A stretch of 64,000 nt of DNA from Streptomyces sp. ISL-66 (GTDB lineage: Bacteria; Actinomycetota; Actinomycetes; Streptomycetales; Streptomycetaceae). Positions 18,375 to 26,487 of this stretch are shown piece after piece. The stretch's first letter is position 1. The number at the start of each line of letters is the position of its first letter. A model generated the notes under the pieces. That model was given only the letters and a program-made list of their open reading frames with translations, ran no database searches and had not been told where the DNA came from. The position numbers were made by a program, and so were the translations under genes. The stretch lies in the NCBI RefSeq assembly GCF_018614135.1, contig NZ_JAGGOW010000036.1:1-64000 (forward strand). Direction: 5' to 3'.

Positions 18375-19724
18375 CTAGCTGACCTGCGCGAGCGCCATCC
18401 TCTGGCTCCGCTCCCAGCGGGCCTCCAACGCGTCGAGCCGCTCCTTCCGCATCTGCGGAGTCACGTGCTCGTACACGCCCTCGATGTCCCCGGTAACGGC
18501 CCAGCCCATCGTCTTGAACCTTAGGGACCGGTCCACCCGGTCCTCCTTCATCCACGTGTCGTGCGTGTGCCGGGCGCCGCGCATCGTGAACTCAGGCAGA
18601 ATCGGCTCCCATCCGCCCCGGCCGGCGTACCCGCGTTTCCTAGGGATGGCCTCGCGTCCGTCAGCTGCAGGCCGAAGAACGCGGCTGTAGTTCCCGCGTC
18701 GCCACCATGCTCCCTCTGTGCCGGGGGTGCTGAAGACGTACTCGTGCGGCCACTCCTTCAAGTGCTCTTCCCAGAGCTGCGCGAGGAACGGCGGCAGGTC
18801 GACCTCCCGGCTCGACGTCCTGTTCTTCGGCGGCCCCAAGTACAGCCGGACCTGGCCTTTTGGTTCCTTGCGGCGCTTCGCCTTCCACTCCTTCTCCTGG
18901 CACGCGACCAGGCGGGCATCTTCCGCCTCATGCCAGCGCTTCAGGTCCGCCTCGTCGAGGGCGAACTCCACCTCATGGAGGGCACCGACCTTGGGGTCGA
19001 TCCGGAACACGATCCGCTCAAAGGGCTTCCCATCAAGCTCGTCCGTGCGCTTGAGGAGGACGTTGCTGCGATGAAGCCCCGCAAGTTCACCCCAGCGCAG
19101 GCCCGTGTAGCAGGCCGTCAGCACCATCAAGCCTTCGACGCCGCCCATTCGTTGGTACAGCTGGTACGCGTCCTCGGGCTGGGCCCAGACCTCTTCGTCG
19201 TCATCTTCTACGTGACCGACGGCGCCTTGCTGCTGTGTCACGTCATGGACGGCGCGGTCGCTCTGCCGGCGGCGGCCGTACATGGGATTGGCCAGTAGGT
19301 ACCCGGCGTCGGCGGCCCCCGTGAGGATCATGCTGAGCAGAGTCAGGGCGTGACCCACGGTGGATTGCGCACAGGTCTGCTTGTTGCCCCAGGCGCGCGC
19401 CGTGAAGATGTTGATCTCGCATAGCTTCGTGGTGCCGAAGCCGGGGATCAGATGTCGGGTGAGCAGACGTTGACGCTTGATGGTGGTGGCTGGCGCCGCC
19501 TTCTGTGCGGCCATCCAGATCGGCACGAACTCGGCGAAGGGAGTTCGCGCCCTCTCGGGGTCCTGCCAGCGGCCTGCCCTGATGGCGGCCTCCTGGTCCT
19601 CTCCCCATTCCTCCGCGGCCTTCTTGGTCCGGAACCCAGGCTCGGAGCCCAGCGTCCCGTCCGGCCGCTTGTAGCGGGCGCGCCACGGGGTTTTCCCCGT
19701 ACCGCGCTTCTCTGCATACGCCAT
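18375..19724 (-). CDS. int: Tyrosine site-specific recombinase (phage integrase)
   Basis: A 449-residue integrase: N-terminal arm-binding region, SAM-like core-binding domain about 60-150, and catalytic domain about 185-440. Catalytic residues are Arg210 in YTGLRWGEL, Arg385 in GARHTHD and Tyr418 in GVYEHV. The usual first His of the HxxR box is Arg382, and the LGH His is Trp408, a substitution also found in other family members. It acts on the adjacent tRNA-Val. Its 3' end is 100 bases from the tRNA, the normal position at attL. Confidence 0.95.
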   Translation of the reverse strand: MAYAEKRGTGKTPWRARYKRPDGTLGSEPGFRTKKAAEEWGEDQEAAIRAGRWQDPERARTPFAEFVPIWMAAQKAAPATTIKRQRLLTRHLIPGFGTTKLCEINIFTARAWGNKQTCAQSTVGHALTLLSMILTGAADAGYLLANPMYGRRRQSDRAVHDVTQQQGAVGHVEDDDEEVWAQPEDAYQLYQRMGGVEGLMVLTACYTGLRWGELAGLHRSNVLLKRTDELDGKPFERIVFRIDPKVGALHEVEFALDEADLKRWHEAEDARLVACQEKEWKAKRRKEPKGQVRLYLGPPKNRTSSREVDLPPFLAQLWEEHLKEWPHEYVFSTPGTEGAWWRRGNYSRVLRPAADGREAIPRKRGYAGRGGWEPILPEFTMRGARHTHDTWMKEDRVDRSLRFKTMGWAVTGDIEGVYEHVTPQMRKERLDALEARWERSQRMALAQVS

Positions 19725-19788
19725 GGCACCCCTCGGTAGTTGGTGGGCGGCCCATCCCGAGACTGCAACAGGTATGGCGGCCCGGTGA

Positions 19789-19995
19789 CTACACCGCCCG
19801 AAGATTAGCTCGGGACACGGAAGGCTTGCGGTCCCAATACCAAACGGACACGTTCATCGCGGCCTCGAGCATGCTCGCAGCGGCGGCACTGTAGTCCTCC
19901 TTGAGGACCCAGACGACTGGGCAATCAGGCTGATCGTCAATGACGAGCGACAGCCCACCGGGCATGGCGGCAACCCGGATCACGCGGACCAACAT
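19789..19995 (-). CDS. Small hypothetical protein
   Basis: 68 residues, ATG at 19995 with GAGGGGG upstream on the reverse strand. The pattern LSLVIDDQPDCPVVWVLKEDY looks like a small alpha-beta fold. It lies between repressor and integrase on the same strand and may be cotranscribed with them. Function unknown. Confidence 0.55.
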   Translation of the reverse strand: MLVRVIRVAAMPGGLSLVIDDQPDCPVVWVLKEDYSAAAASMLEAAMNVSVWYWDRKPSVSRANLRAV

Positions 19996-20105
19996 GCGGC
20001 CCCCTCACATCACCTGACGCGGTAGCCCCCCTCGCAGGTAGCCAAACGATGTCACACAGTTAGGTGAAGTGTGGAGCATCGCGTCAGAAATGGTGGAGAG
20101 ATCTG

Positions 20106-20594
20106 CTAGGCCTCGTCGGCTTCGTCGCCGGCGGTGATCTGACGAAGGGCCCGCTGGATGCGAGTCCACTCGCGAAGGGCCGCTCGCAGCTCACTGGGAG
20201 CCATGTCCGCTGCTTCGCTGTCGTGCTTGAAGACCACGACAAGCCGGGACTTGGATCCAGGGAGCGTGAGGTCGAGAACCTCCGTCTCGAAGACCTGCCC
20301 GTCGGACAGCTCCTGTGCGACTCGTAGAGGCATGCCTTCGGCGAAGCGTGGGGCCGGTCCCTCGCTGGACGGTTCGGAGAGGATGCGGGCGGCGGTTCCC
20401 GGCTCCCACGACAGAGCCTTCTCCACCTTGCTGATGGAGGCGGGCATACGCGTGCGTTCCTTGCCGGCCTCAAGGGACTGGATGGTTTGCCGGTTCACTC
20501 CCGCTGCTGCGGCGAGGTCGTCCTGACGGGCCAGACCTAGGTGGTCACGCTGCGCCTTGATGGCTCGGCCGAGTCGTTTCCAGTCACGATCCAT
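20106..20594 (-). CDS. Xre-family HTH repressor, probable prophage immunity regulator
   Basis: 162 residues from ATG 20594 (an ATG at 20612 is also in frame). The N-terminal HTH is LGRAIKAQRDHLGLARQDDLAAAAGVNRQTIQSLEAG, followed by a C-terminal region with no recognised domain. It is divergent from the Cro-like gene across a 200-base region with repeated operators, the normal lysogeny switch layout. The repressor role is inferred from HTH and position. Confidence 0.82.
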   Translation of the reverse strand: MDRDWKRLGRAIKAQRDHLGLARQDDLAAAAGVNRQTIQSLEAGKERTRMPASISKVEKALSWEPGTAARILSEPSSEGPAPRFAEGMPLRVAQELSDGQVFETEVLDLTLPGSKSRLVVVFKHDSEAADMAPSELRAALREWTRIQRALRQITAGDEADEA

Positions 20595-20722
20595 GCGCTC
20601 ATGATGCCTCACGAGTCGGCAACCGCGCGTGGTTGGTTCAGGCCTTTTGACCTGCGCTTAAGAGTGCGCATGTGCCAATGGCGGTTGCCTTTCGCGCCCT
20701 TACGCGCCGCTTCACGCCCCCA

Positions 20723-20797
20723 AAGTCTATCCAATGTCGATTCAAGTCGTTTCTATGCGGCGAACCGCTTGCGTGAAGTCGATCCAATGTCTAACGT
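20723..20797. promoter_or_regulatory. Lysogeny-switch region: two direct-repeat operators and a promoter
   Basis: AAGTCTATCCAATGTCGA (20723-20740) and AAGTCGATCCAATGTCTA (20776-20793) are 18-bp direct repeats with two differences, starts 53 bp apart (five helical turns). TTGCGT (20769) and TAACGT (20792), 17 apart, form a forward promoter for the Cro-like gene, with the second operator filling its spacer. Confidence 0.6.
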
Positions 20798-20805
20798 AAG
20801 TATCG

Positions 20806-21009
20806 ATGAAGCCCAACGGAGTTGCGATCCGGGTAATACGGGAGAGGAGCGGCTGCGGCCTGCGGGAACTCGAACGAAGAACAGGCCTGACCAGGCCTTT
20901 CCTTTCTCGGATCGAAACCGGAGATCGCGGCGCGTCTCCCTCGACGTTGCAGCTCATCGCAACGGCACTCGCCGTCCCACTCAAGGCAATCCTCAAGGAG
21001 GACACGTGA
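20806..21009 (+). CDS. Cro-like HTH regulator
   Basis: 67 residues, almost entirely one HTH_3 domain (RSGCGLRELERRTGLTRPFLSRIETGDRGASPSTLQLIATAL). It starts just downstream of the operator region and its TGA overlaps the GTG of the next gene. The likely role is anti-repressor or early-gene control. Confidence 0.85.
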   Translation: MKPNGVAIRVIRERSGCGLRELERRTGLTRPFLSRIETGDRGASPSTLQLIATALAVPLKAILKEDT

Positions 21010-21266
21010 CCACGCCCCACACCGGGCTACTGCTCTCCATCGAAGAGCTTCCGCCCCTGCAGGATCACCGGCTGTACGAGGTCCACGAAGCCAGCCAGTA
21101 CACCCGGATGAGCGCTCGCTGGCTGAATCGCGCTGCGGGCGCCGACCGGATCCAGCACACCCGGCTCGGCAAGTTCAAGCGATGGAGTGCGCAGAACATC
21201 CGCGACATCGTCGCCGGGGTTCCGCACAAGTCGGCCCACAAGAGCCGGGCCAAGTCCGCCGCCTAG
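21006..21266 (+). CDS. Excisionase-like winged-helix DNA-binding protein
   Basis: 86 residues from GTG 21006, with AAGGAGGA ending four bases before it and a GTGA overlap with the Cro-like gene. The core YEVHEASQYTRMSARWLNRAAGADRIQHTRLGKFKRWSAQNIRDIV is a MerR/Xis-type winged helix; the tail is Lys/Ser-rich. As the only Xis-like gene near int it is the best candidate for excision factor. Confidence 0.7.
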   Translation: MTTPHTGLLLSIEELPPLQDHRLYEVHEASQYTRMSARWLNRAAGADRIQHTRLGKFKRWSAQNIRDIVAGVPHKSAHKSRAKSAA

Positions 21267-21366
21267 AGCGGCTATGCGGCCCTGACCGCCGGGCCTTACA
21301 CCGCCGGCCAGGGCCTACGAAGTTCCGCCCCTCACCTGCACGTACATGCAAGGAGAAGAGGACCCC

Positions 21367-21666
21367 ATGACCCACATGATGCCCGATCGGGTCGCTGACC
21401 TGATCCCCTCCCAGCGCCCGAAGCCCGCGGCCCCTGCGGCTGCGCCCCTCTCCGTAGCCCTGTTCTCGGCGACCCGGCGGCCTTCCGCCCACATCGAGGC
21501 TGCGGTCGCAATGTTCGATGCCGAGCGTGGTCTGAAGCTGCTCCGCGGCCCGCTGCTCTCGGTCGAGGATCAGGGTGACCGCGAGACGCTGCTCGGCCAG
21601 TACGCGGCGGCCGACAAGGTCCTGTCCGCGACGGCGCTGCGGCAGTCGACGGCGGTGCTGTCATGA
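21367..21666 (+). CDS. Hypothetical early protein
   Basis: 99 residues from ATG 21367, behind AGGAGAAGAGG; an upstream in-frame ATG at 21346 lacks a ribosome site. It is Ala-rich with no recognised domain. Its end overlaps the next gene by ATGA. Confidence 0.65.
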   Translation: MTHMMPDRVADLIPSQRPKPAAPAAAPLSVALFSATRRPSAHIEAAVAMFDAERGLKLLRGPLLSVEDQGDRETLLGQYAAADKVLSATALRQSTAVLS

Positions 21667-21890
21667 GCGCCCGCAACGACATCCTGCACGGCCTGCGTGC
21701 CGCCGAGAACGGTTCGGTCAGCGACGAGACGCCGGAAGAGCAGCTCGACGCCTACCGCGCCGAGGTGCTGGCCGAGGCTGAGGCCCGACTGGTTGAGGTC
21801 TACCGCTTCGCACCGCTGGCCGAGCGTGCTGACGGCATCAACTTCGCGATCGGCCTCCTGATGTCGCTGCGCGGTGAGTCCCGTGGCTGA
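21663..21890 (+). CDS. Hypothetical small early protein
   Basis: 75 residues, mostly helix, Glu/Ala-rich (EEQLDAYRAEVLAEAEARLVEVYR). ATGA overlap with the gene before. No known family. Confidence 0.65.
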   Translation: MSARNDILHGLRAAENGSVSDETPEEQLDAYRAEVLAEAEARLVEVYRFAPLAERADGINFAIGLLMSLRGESRG

Positions 21891-22113
21891 CCTCCTCCCG
21901 ACGCCCGAGATCGCCCGCCTGGACGTGCCTCTCGCCGAGCTGGCAGCCGACCTGCAGATGGTCGCCCTGAAGCGGGCCGCGGCCGAGCGGCTGCGCGCCG
22001 GCGCCTTGCTGGAGCAGCGACACCAGCTCCTCGACCTCGACGCCGACAGCCGGTACACCGTCCCGGGCTGCGCCTACCGCAACTGCCTGCCGGGCACAGG
22101 AGTGGCGTCGTGA
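21874..22113 (+). CDS. Hypothetical small early protein
   Basis: 79 residues if GTG 21874 is used, 76 if GTG 21883, which gives the usual short overlap with the preceding stop. Helical middle (LAELAADLQMVALKRAAAERLRAG) and a C-terminal CAYRNC. No function recognised. Confidence 0.6.
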   Translation: MSPVADLLPTPEIARLDVPLAELAADLQMVALKRAAAERLRAGALLEQRHQLLDLDADSRYTVPGCAYRNCLPGTGVAS

Positions 22114-22295
22114 GCGCCCCGATGGAGCCCCGTCCCGCAGCGGACCTCGTGCAGGACGCGCTTGCCGCGGCTGACGTCGAGTTCCGGAAGCTGTTCGGCC
22201 CGCCCGCGGAGTGGTCGGAAGCCGTCCTCCGCGAGTACCGACTGGACCAGCACATCGCCCGCCAGCGGGCCACGAACTGGGGGGAAGCAGCATGA
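22110..22295 (+). CDS. Hypothetical small early protein
   Basis: 61 residues, GTG start in a GTGA overlap. Acidic helical protein (VQDALAAADVEFRKLFG) with no known domain. Confidence 0.6.
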   Translation: MSAPMEPRPAADLVQDALAAADVEFRKLFGPPAEWSEAVLREYRLDQHIARQRATNWGEAA

Positions 22296-22483
22296 GCCTC
22301 GGCTGGCCCCATGAGGGCATGCGGACGCGGCTGATGTTGCCGGAGGCCGAGGCGGCAATGCTTCGCCGGCTGGCTGCGGAACGTGCGATGGACGCGCTGC
22401 GGCATGACGGTGGCTGCGTGTGTGTCGCCTGCCGTAGTCGGCGCCAGTTGTTCCTGCGGCTGCTTACGGCGGTGGCGTCATGA
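22292..22483 (+). CDS. Hypothetical small protein with CxxC
   Basis: 63 residues from ATG 22292 (ATGA overlap). It contains GGCVCVACRSRR, a possible half zinc site, after an Ala/Glu/Arg helix. Confidence 0.6.
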   Translation: MSLGWPHEGMRTRLMLPEAEAAMLRRLAAERAMDALRHDGGCVCVACRSRRQLFLRLLTAVAS

Positions 22484-22689
22484 CCGCGATGCGCACGGAG
22501 ACGGTGGTCATGTCGGCGCTGCTGTCGAACCTGCCGGTCGTACCGGTTCCGATAGCTGGCCCGCTGCTCCGCTCGCTGGGGCTGACGCGCCGCGAAGCCC
22601 CCGCGTGGGTGACGGACCCGGCGACGCGGGCCTCGGCCCTCGACGGGTTCATCGAGATCCCCGACGAGTTCTACGGGGAGGCGTCGTGA
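22480..22689 (+). CDS. Hypothetical small early protein
   Basis: 69 residues, ATGA overlap with the preceding gene. No recognised motif; the C-terminus FIEIPDEFYGEAS is acidic. Confidence 0.55.
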   Translation: MTAMRTETVVMSALLSNLPVVPVPIAGPLLRSLGLTRREAPAWVTDPATRASALDGFIEIPDEFYGEAS

Positions 22690-22787
22690 GCACCGGCCGG
22701 ATTCTCGCCCTGGATGCCCTCGCGGGCCTGTTCTTCGCCGCCATCGCCCTCGCCGGGCGCCACTACCTCAGGGGGAACCGTGTCTGA
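22686..22787 (+). CDS. Tiny single-pass membrane protein
   Basis: 33 residues from GTG 22686 (GTGA overlap), essentially one hydrophobic helix, ILALDALAGLFFAAIALAG, with a basic end. Its position in the overlapping chain supports it; it overlaps the next gene by eight bases. Confidence 0.5.
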   Translation: MSTGRILALDALAGLFFAAIALAGRHYLRGNRV

Positions 22788-23124
22788 GACCACGACCACC
22801 GACCCGATCCGCGACCTGCACGAGTTCGCCCTCAACGCCCACATCACGATCGGCATGCGCGTCGCGAAGGACGTCACGCCGTCGACGATGTGGGAGCGGG
22901 CTTCGGGCACTGCCGCCGCCTGGTGCGTGCACCGGCTGCTGGCTCGCCTCGTCGAAGTCGACCCGGAGGGTGTCGTCGCGTTCGTCGAGGAGCTCGCCGA
23001 GGAGGGCGAGATGCCGGAGCTGACGGACCCGTTCGGTGTGGCCGAGGCGCTCGGATTCAACCCGCAGGCCTGGATCGATCGCGAGTTCGCCCGCCAGGAC
23101 GCCGCGAAGGCGGTGGCGAAGTGA
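22780..23124 (+). CDS. Hypothetical protein
   Basis: 114 residues from GTG 22780 with GGGGGA upstream. Acidic and largely helical (VVAFVEELAEEGEMPELTDPFGVAEALGF). It resembles uncharacterised actinophage early proteins. Confidence 0.65.
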   Translation: MSETTTTDPIRDLHEFALNAHITIGMRVAKDVTPSTMWERASGTAAAWCVHRLLARLVEVDPEGVVAFVEELAEEGEMPELTDPFGVAEALGFNPQAWIDREFARQDAAKAVAK

Positions 23125-23642
23125 TCGACGTACCTCTCGCCCCTGGCGCCTGCTGCGACACCGCACCGTGCACCTGCCAAACCCAGCCCATCCCGATGGC
23201 GCAGAGTCGGCTAGCCGAGATGCAGGCCGCACTCGAAGCGGTGCCCGCACCGCCGTGGCGCTGGATCGGCACCCGCAACGGCGGCGGCCCCCAGCTGGTC
23301 ACCGACCACTCCGGCCGCCAATACATCCTCACCGCCGCCCACCCGTCTGACTGTCAGGGCGACGAACTTCTCGACCCCTGCCACGACACCCCGGTCTACG
23401 GCGACCTGAAGTTCCGGGACTCGCGGCCCAAGGAGAAGTGGTCGTCGATGAAGACCGGCACCGAGCTCGCCGTCGGCCGCACCGAGTACGACCCGGACTG
23501 CATCGTCGATGTCGACAACGCCGTCGCCCGCTGGCTGAAGGACTCGCCCTCCTTCGTTGCCGAGCTGCTGGCCGAGGTCGCCCTGCTCCGCGAGGAGAAC
23601 GCGGCCCTCGAGAAGGCCCTCGGCCTGAACGAGGCGGCATGA
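23121..23642 (+). CDS. Hypothetical phage protein
   Basis: 173 residues from GTG 23121 (GTGA overlap). Early Cys cluster CCDTAPCTC, then WRWIGTRNGGGPQLVTDHSGRQYILTA, a beta-rich segment common in Streptomyces phage proteins of unknown role, and a C-terminal coiled coil (LLAEVALLREENAALEKAL). Confidence 0.7.
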   Translation: MIDVPLAPGACCDTAPCTCQTQPIPMAQSRLAEMQAALEAVPAPPWRWIGTRNGGGPQLVTDHSGRQYILTAAHPSDCQGDELLDPCHDTPVYGDLKFRDSRPKEKWSSMKTGTELAVGRTEYDPDCIVDVDNAVARWLKDSPSFVAELLAEVALLREENAALEKALGLNEAA

Positions 23643-23971
23643 GCATCCTCATAGCCCGCCCGCGGGGTCAGCACCGGGCCATAGACCGTATCCCGGTCCT
23701 CGAGCACCAGCTCGCCAAGGCGGAGGCCGGGATCCGGCTCCTGCGGCAGCGGCTCGCCGAGGCCACGGAAGCCCGGGACGCAGCGAACGCGAAGGCCAGT
23801 CGGCTCGAGGACCAGCTCCTCGTCGCGGTCGAGGCCACGCGACAGAACACCACCGCCGTGTCCTCCCTGACCGCTCACCCCGCGGTGACCGCAGCGCAGC
23901 CGATCCCGGTCCTTCCGCTCCACCAGTCGCCGCTCGCCGCGGCCGGCCCAGCTCACGTCCCGGGCCTCTGA
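23639..23971 (+). CDS. Coiled-coil hypothetical protein
   Basis: 110 residues. A coiled coil at about 20-70 (LEHQLAKAEAGIRLLRQRLAEA) is followed by a low-complexity Ala/Pro tail. ATGA overlap with the gene before. Confidence 0.65.
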   Translation: MSILIARPRGQHRAIDRIPVLEHQLAKAEAGIRLLRQRLAEATEARDAANAKASRLEDQLLVAVEATRQNTTAVSSLTAHPAVTAAQPIPVLPLHQSPLAAAGPAHVPGL

Positions 23972-24114
23972 TCTGGTCCGCGCACCTCGAATGCCACGAG
24001 GTCGAGGGCGCGGACCCCACCACCACCCAGCCGGCCGTCGAGCGCACCCCAACCGCTCCGGCCACGGCCGCCGCCTCACCTCCCCCCGCGGGGCGGCGGC
24101 CGACCCATCCCTAG
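23968..24114 (+). CDS. Possible 48-residue ORF with CTG start
   Basis: The frame from CTG 23968 to TAG 24112-24114 encodes IWSAHLECHEVEGADPTTTQ then a Pro/Ala/Thr tail. It would overlap the previous stop as CTGA, copying the ATGA/GTGA pattern of its neighbours, and it ends just before AGGA and the next ATG. The composition looks coding, but CTG starts are rare. Confidence 0.3.
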   Translation: MIWSAHLECHEVEGADPTTTQPAVERTPTAPATAAASPPPAGRRPTHP

Positions 24115-24122
24115 GACACGAC

Positions 24123-24440
24123 ATGCAGCAGATGACCCGCGACCAGCTCGTCGCGCTCCTCGACGACATCCGCGACCGCGTAGCCAGCGGCGACAGCTTC
24201 GAAGGCCGCCTCCAGTACCTCCTCGGCACCGACGCCAGCCGGCCCTTCGAAGTCGCCGCGCTCTACCGCATCGACAACCTGCTCGGACAGGGCAGCACCC
24301 GCATCATCGGTCTCGACCTCGAGCCGATGACCGGCAGCCTGGTCGCCTGCCACGACTGCCGCGACGAGAACGGCCCCTTCTCCCGGGAGTTCGGCCCGCT
24401 GCTCTGCGAGGGCTGCGTCGAGAAGGCCAGCAAGAAGTGA
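24123..24440 (+). CDS. Small zinc-ribbon-like protein
   Basis: 105 residues from ATG 24123. The N-terminal half is helical; the C-terminal half has CHDCRDENGPFSREFGPLLCEGC, two CxxC pairs fit for zinc. Function unknown; the next gene is the nuclease. Confidence 0.65.
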   Translation: MQQMTRDQLVALLDDIRDRVASGDSFEGRLQYLLGTDASRPFEVAALYRIDNLLGQGSTRIIGLDLEPMTGSLVACHDCRDENGPFSREFGPLLCEGCVEKASKK

Positions 24441-25258
24441 CCGCGACCGCCGAGATCGAACCAGGCCTGTACGACATCTCTGCCGAGCTGTACCACTCCG
24501 ACCCGGTCCCCGGCGGCAGCCTCTCCGCTTCCGGCGCCAAGCTCCTCGCCGACTGTCCCGCCCGCTACGCCCACCTCCTCGACCACCCGCAGCCGTTCAA
24601 GTCGGCGTTCGAGTTCGGGACCGCGGCTCACACCGTCATCCTCGGCGACGGGCCTGAGCTGGTCGTCGTGGACGCCGACCTCTGGAACACGAAGGAGATC
24701 AAGGCCAAGGTCGCCGCCATACGGGAAGCCGGCGGGATCCCTCTCAAGCGGGCTGCCCACCAGCAGATCTGCGACATGGCCGAAGCGCTCGCCGCGGACC
24801 CGGAAGCATCCGAGATCCTCACGCCGGATTCCGGAGCCGCCGAGCAGTCGATCTTCTGGACCGACGGGCAGATCTGGTGGCGCAGCCGCTTCGACTGGCT
24901 CCGCTCCGACTTGATCGCCGACTACAAGACGACGACGTCCGTCCACCCGGACAAGCTCAGCAAGACCGTCTACGAGCTCAAGTACCACATCCAGGAGCAC
25001 GTCTACCGGCGCGGAGCCTACGAGCTGGGCCTGCTTCCCGAAGGCGCGTCCTTCAAGTTCATCTTCCAGGAGAAGCAGCCGCCGTACCTGGTCCAGGTCG
25101 CCGAACTCGACCCCGTCGCCCGGTACGCCGGACAGCGCGACACCCACCTCGCCGCGGGCCGCTACCTCTACGGCCGAGAGACCGGCCACTGGCCCGCCTA
25201 CTCCGAGACCTCCACCGTCATCTCGCTGCCGCCGTACATCGAGCGCCAGTACGCCTAG
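24437..25258 (+). CDS. PD-(D/E)XK exonuclease, RecE/Exo VIII C-terminal type
   Basis: 273 residues from GTG 24437 (GTGA overlap). The family signature is visible: FGTAAHTVILG (His65), SRFDWLRSDLIADYKTT (Asp153, Asp162, Lys164) and QEHVYRRGAY. Such nucleases resect double-stranded ends for single-strand annealing in phage recombination. The next gene is its ATPase partner. Confidence 0.85.
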   Translation: MTATAEIEPGLYDISAELYHSDPVPGGSLSASGAKLLADCPARYAHLLDHPQPFKSAFEFGTAAHTVILGDGPELVVVDADLWNTKEIKAKVAAIREAGGIPLKRAAHQQICDMAEALAADPEASEILTPDSGAAEQSIFWTDGQIWWRSRFDWLRSDLIADYKTTTSVHPDKLSKTVYELKYHIQEHVYRRGAYELGLLPEGASFKFIFQEKQPPYLVQVAELDPVARYAGQRDTHLAAGRYLYGRETGHWPAYSETSTVISLPPYIERQYA

Positions 25259-25266
25259 GAGCCATC

Positions 25267-26037
25267 GTGTCCCAGCTTCCCCCGCCCGTCCGCACAGCCC
25301 GTCCCGTGCAGCAGGACGCCACCCCCGAGCAGTCCCCGTTTCGGCCCGCGAGCAAGGTAGGCCGCAAGGCTCGCCTGTCCATCCAGGGTCTGTCCGGCGC
25401 CGGCAAGACCTGGACTGGCCTCAGTATCTGCCACGGCCTGTCTGAAGGCGCCACCTTCGCGGTGGTCGACACCGAAGCGGGAGCCTCCAACCTCTACGCC
25501 GGCCACCAGGGGATCCGCTTCGACACGGTCTCCATGGACCGCTACGACCCACGCGACTTGGCCCGAGTCCTCGACTCCGCCGCCCAGGCGGGCTATCCCA
25601 CCGTGTTCGTCGACAGCCTCTCCCACTTCTGGAAGGGCACCGACGGCACCCTTGCCCAGGTCGAGCGGGCCAGCAGCAAGTACGGCGGCAACAAGTTCGC
25701 TGGCTGGAAGGACGGCACGCCGATCCAGAACGACATGGTCGCCGCGATCCTCGCCTACCCCGGCCACGTCGTCTGCTCGATGCGCTCCTACACCGAGTGG
25801 GTGCTGGAGGGCGGCAAGCCTCAGCAAGTCGGCATGCGGCCCGAGCAGCGCAAGGGCATCGAGTACGAGTTCGACGTTGCCGTGGCCATGGACATCGACA
25901 ACCGCCTCGAAGTCCTCAAGTCCCGCTGCCCCGCCCTCAACCGCAAGGTCATCGACCGCCCCAACGGTGCCCGTGACATCGCCAGCCCGCTCCTCGCCTG
26001 GCTGAGCGCCGCACCGGAACCCGCCGCCCAGCCGTAG
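25267..26037 (+). CDS. RecA-like AAA ATPase, Sak4-type recombination protein
   Basis: 256 residues from GTG 25267 with AGGAG just upstream. Walker A GLSGAGKT (41-48), Walker B region TVFVDSLSHFW, then GMRPEQRKGIEYEFDVAVAMD. This matches the single-domain RecA-core proteins (Sak4 group) that follow phage exonucleases and promote annealing. The start context and pairing are good; Sak4 versus another phage NTPase is inferred. Confidence 0.78.
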   Translation: MSQLPPPVRTARPVQQDATPEQSPFRPASKVGRKARLSIQGLSGAGKTWTGLSICHGLSEGATFAVVDTEAGASNLYAGHQGIRFDTVSMDRYDPRDLARVLDSAAQAGYPTVFVDSLSHFWKGTDGTLAQVERASSKYGGNKFAGWKDGTPIQNDMVAAILAYPGHVVCSMRSYTEWVLEGGKPQQVGMRPEQRKGIEYEFDVAVAMDIDNRLEVLKSRCPALNRKVIDRPNGARDIASPLLAWLSAAPEPAAQP

Positions 26038-26045
26038 CAGAACTC

Positions 26046-26074
26046 GGCCGGCCTCGCGGGAATCGAGGCCGGCC
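26046..26074 (+). terminator. Hairpin after the recombination pair
   Basis: GGCCGGCCTCG (26046-26056) pairs with CGAGGCCGGCC (26064-26074) around a seven-base loop. It lies in a 72-base gap in an otherwise overlapping gene chain. Confidence 0.65.
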
Positions 26075-26109
26075 ACCACCCAGGACAGCAGATTCGGAAG
26101 GACATCGCC

Positions 26110-26487
26110 ATGGTCCGTCGCCTCACAGTCGCCGAACGCCTCGCCTCCGCCGAGAAGGACGTTCTCCTCGCCACGATCCGTCAGCAGTCCTCCTGGGACA
26201 CGTTCATCGTCCAGCAGGCTGTCCTGCACTTCGGCACCATCTACTCCACCTTCTCTTGCAACGACGTTCGGCAGTTCCTCCCCGAGATGGGCCGCGGGTT
26301 CGTCGGCGCGGCGATCAACGGTCTGAGCCACGGCGGGATCATCGAGAAGACCGGCGAACGCGTCCCGTCCGATCTGCCCAGCACCAAGGCGCACGAGATC
26401 CGCGTCTGGCGGCTCACCGACCGCGGTCACGAGATAGCCGCCAAGCGAGAAGCCGACCGGCTCGCACGACGGAGCGCCGCCGCATGA
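26110..26487 (+). CDS. Winged-helix-like hypothetical protein
   Basis: 125 residues. DVRQFLPEMGRGFVGAAINGLSHGGIIEKTGERV..VWRLTDRG reads as a winged helix of the type seen in phage DNA-binding proteins. ATG 26110 follows GAAGGACATCGCC. Role unknown. Confidence 0.7.
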   Translation: MVRRLTVAERLASAEKDVLLATIRQQSSWDTFIVQQAVLHFGTIYSTFSCNDVRQFLPEMGRGFVGAAINGLSHGGIIEKTGERVPSDLPSTKAHEIRVWRLTDRGHEIAAKREADRLARRSAAA

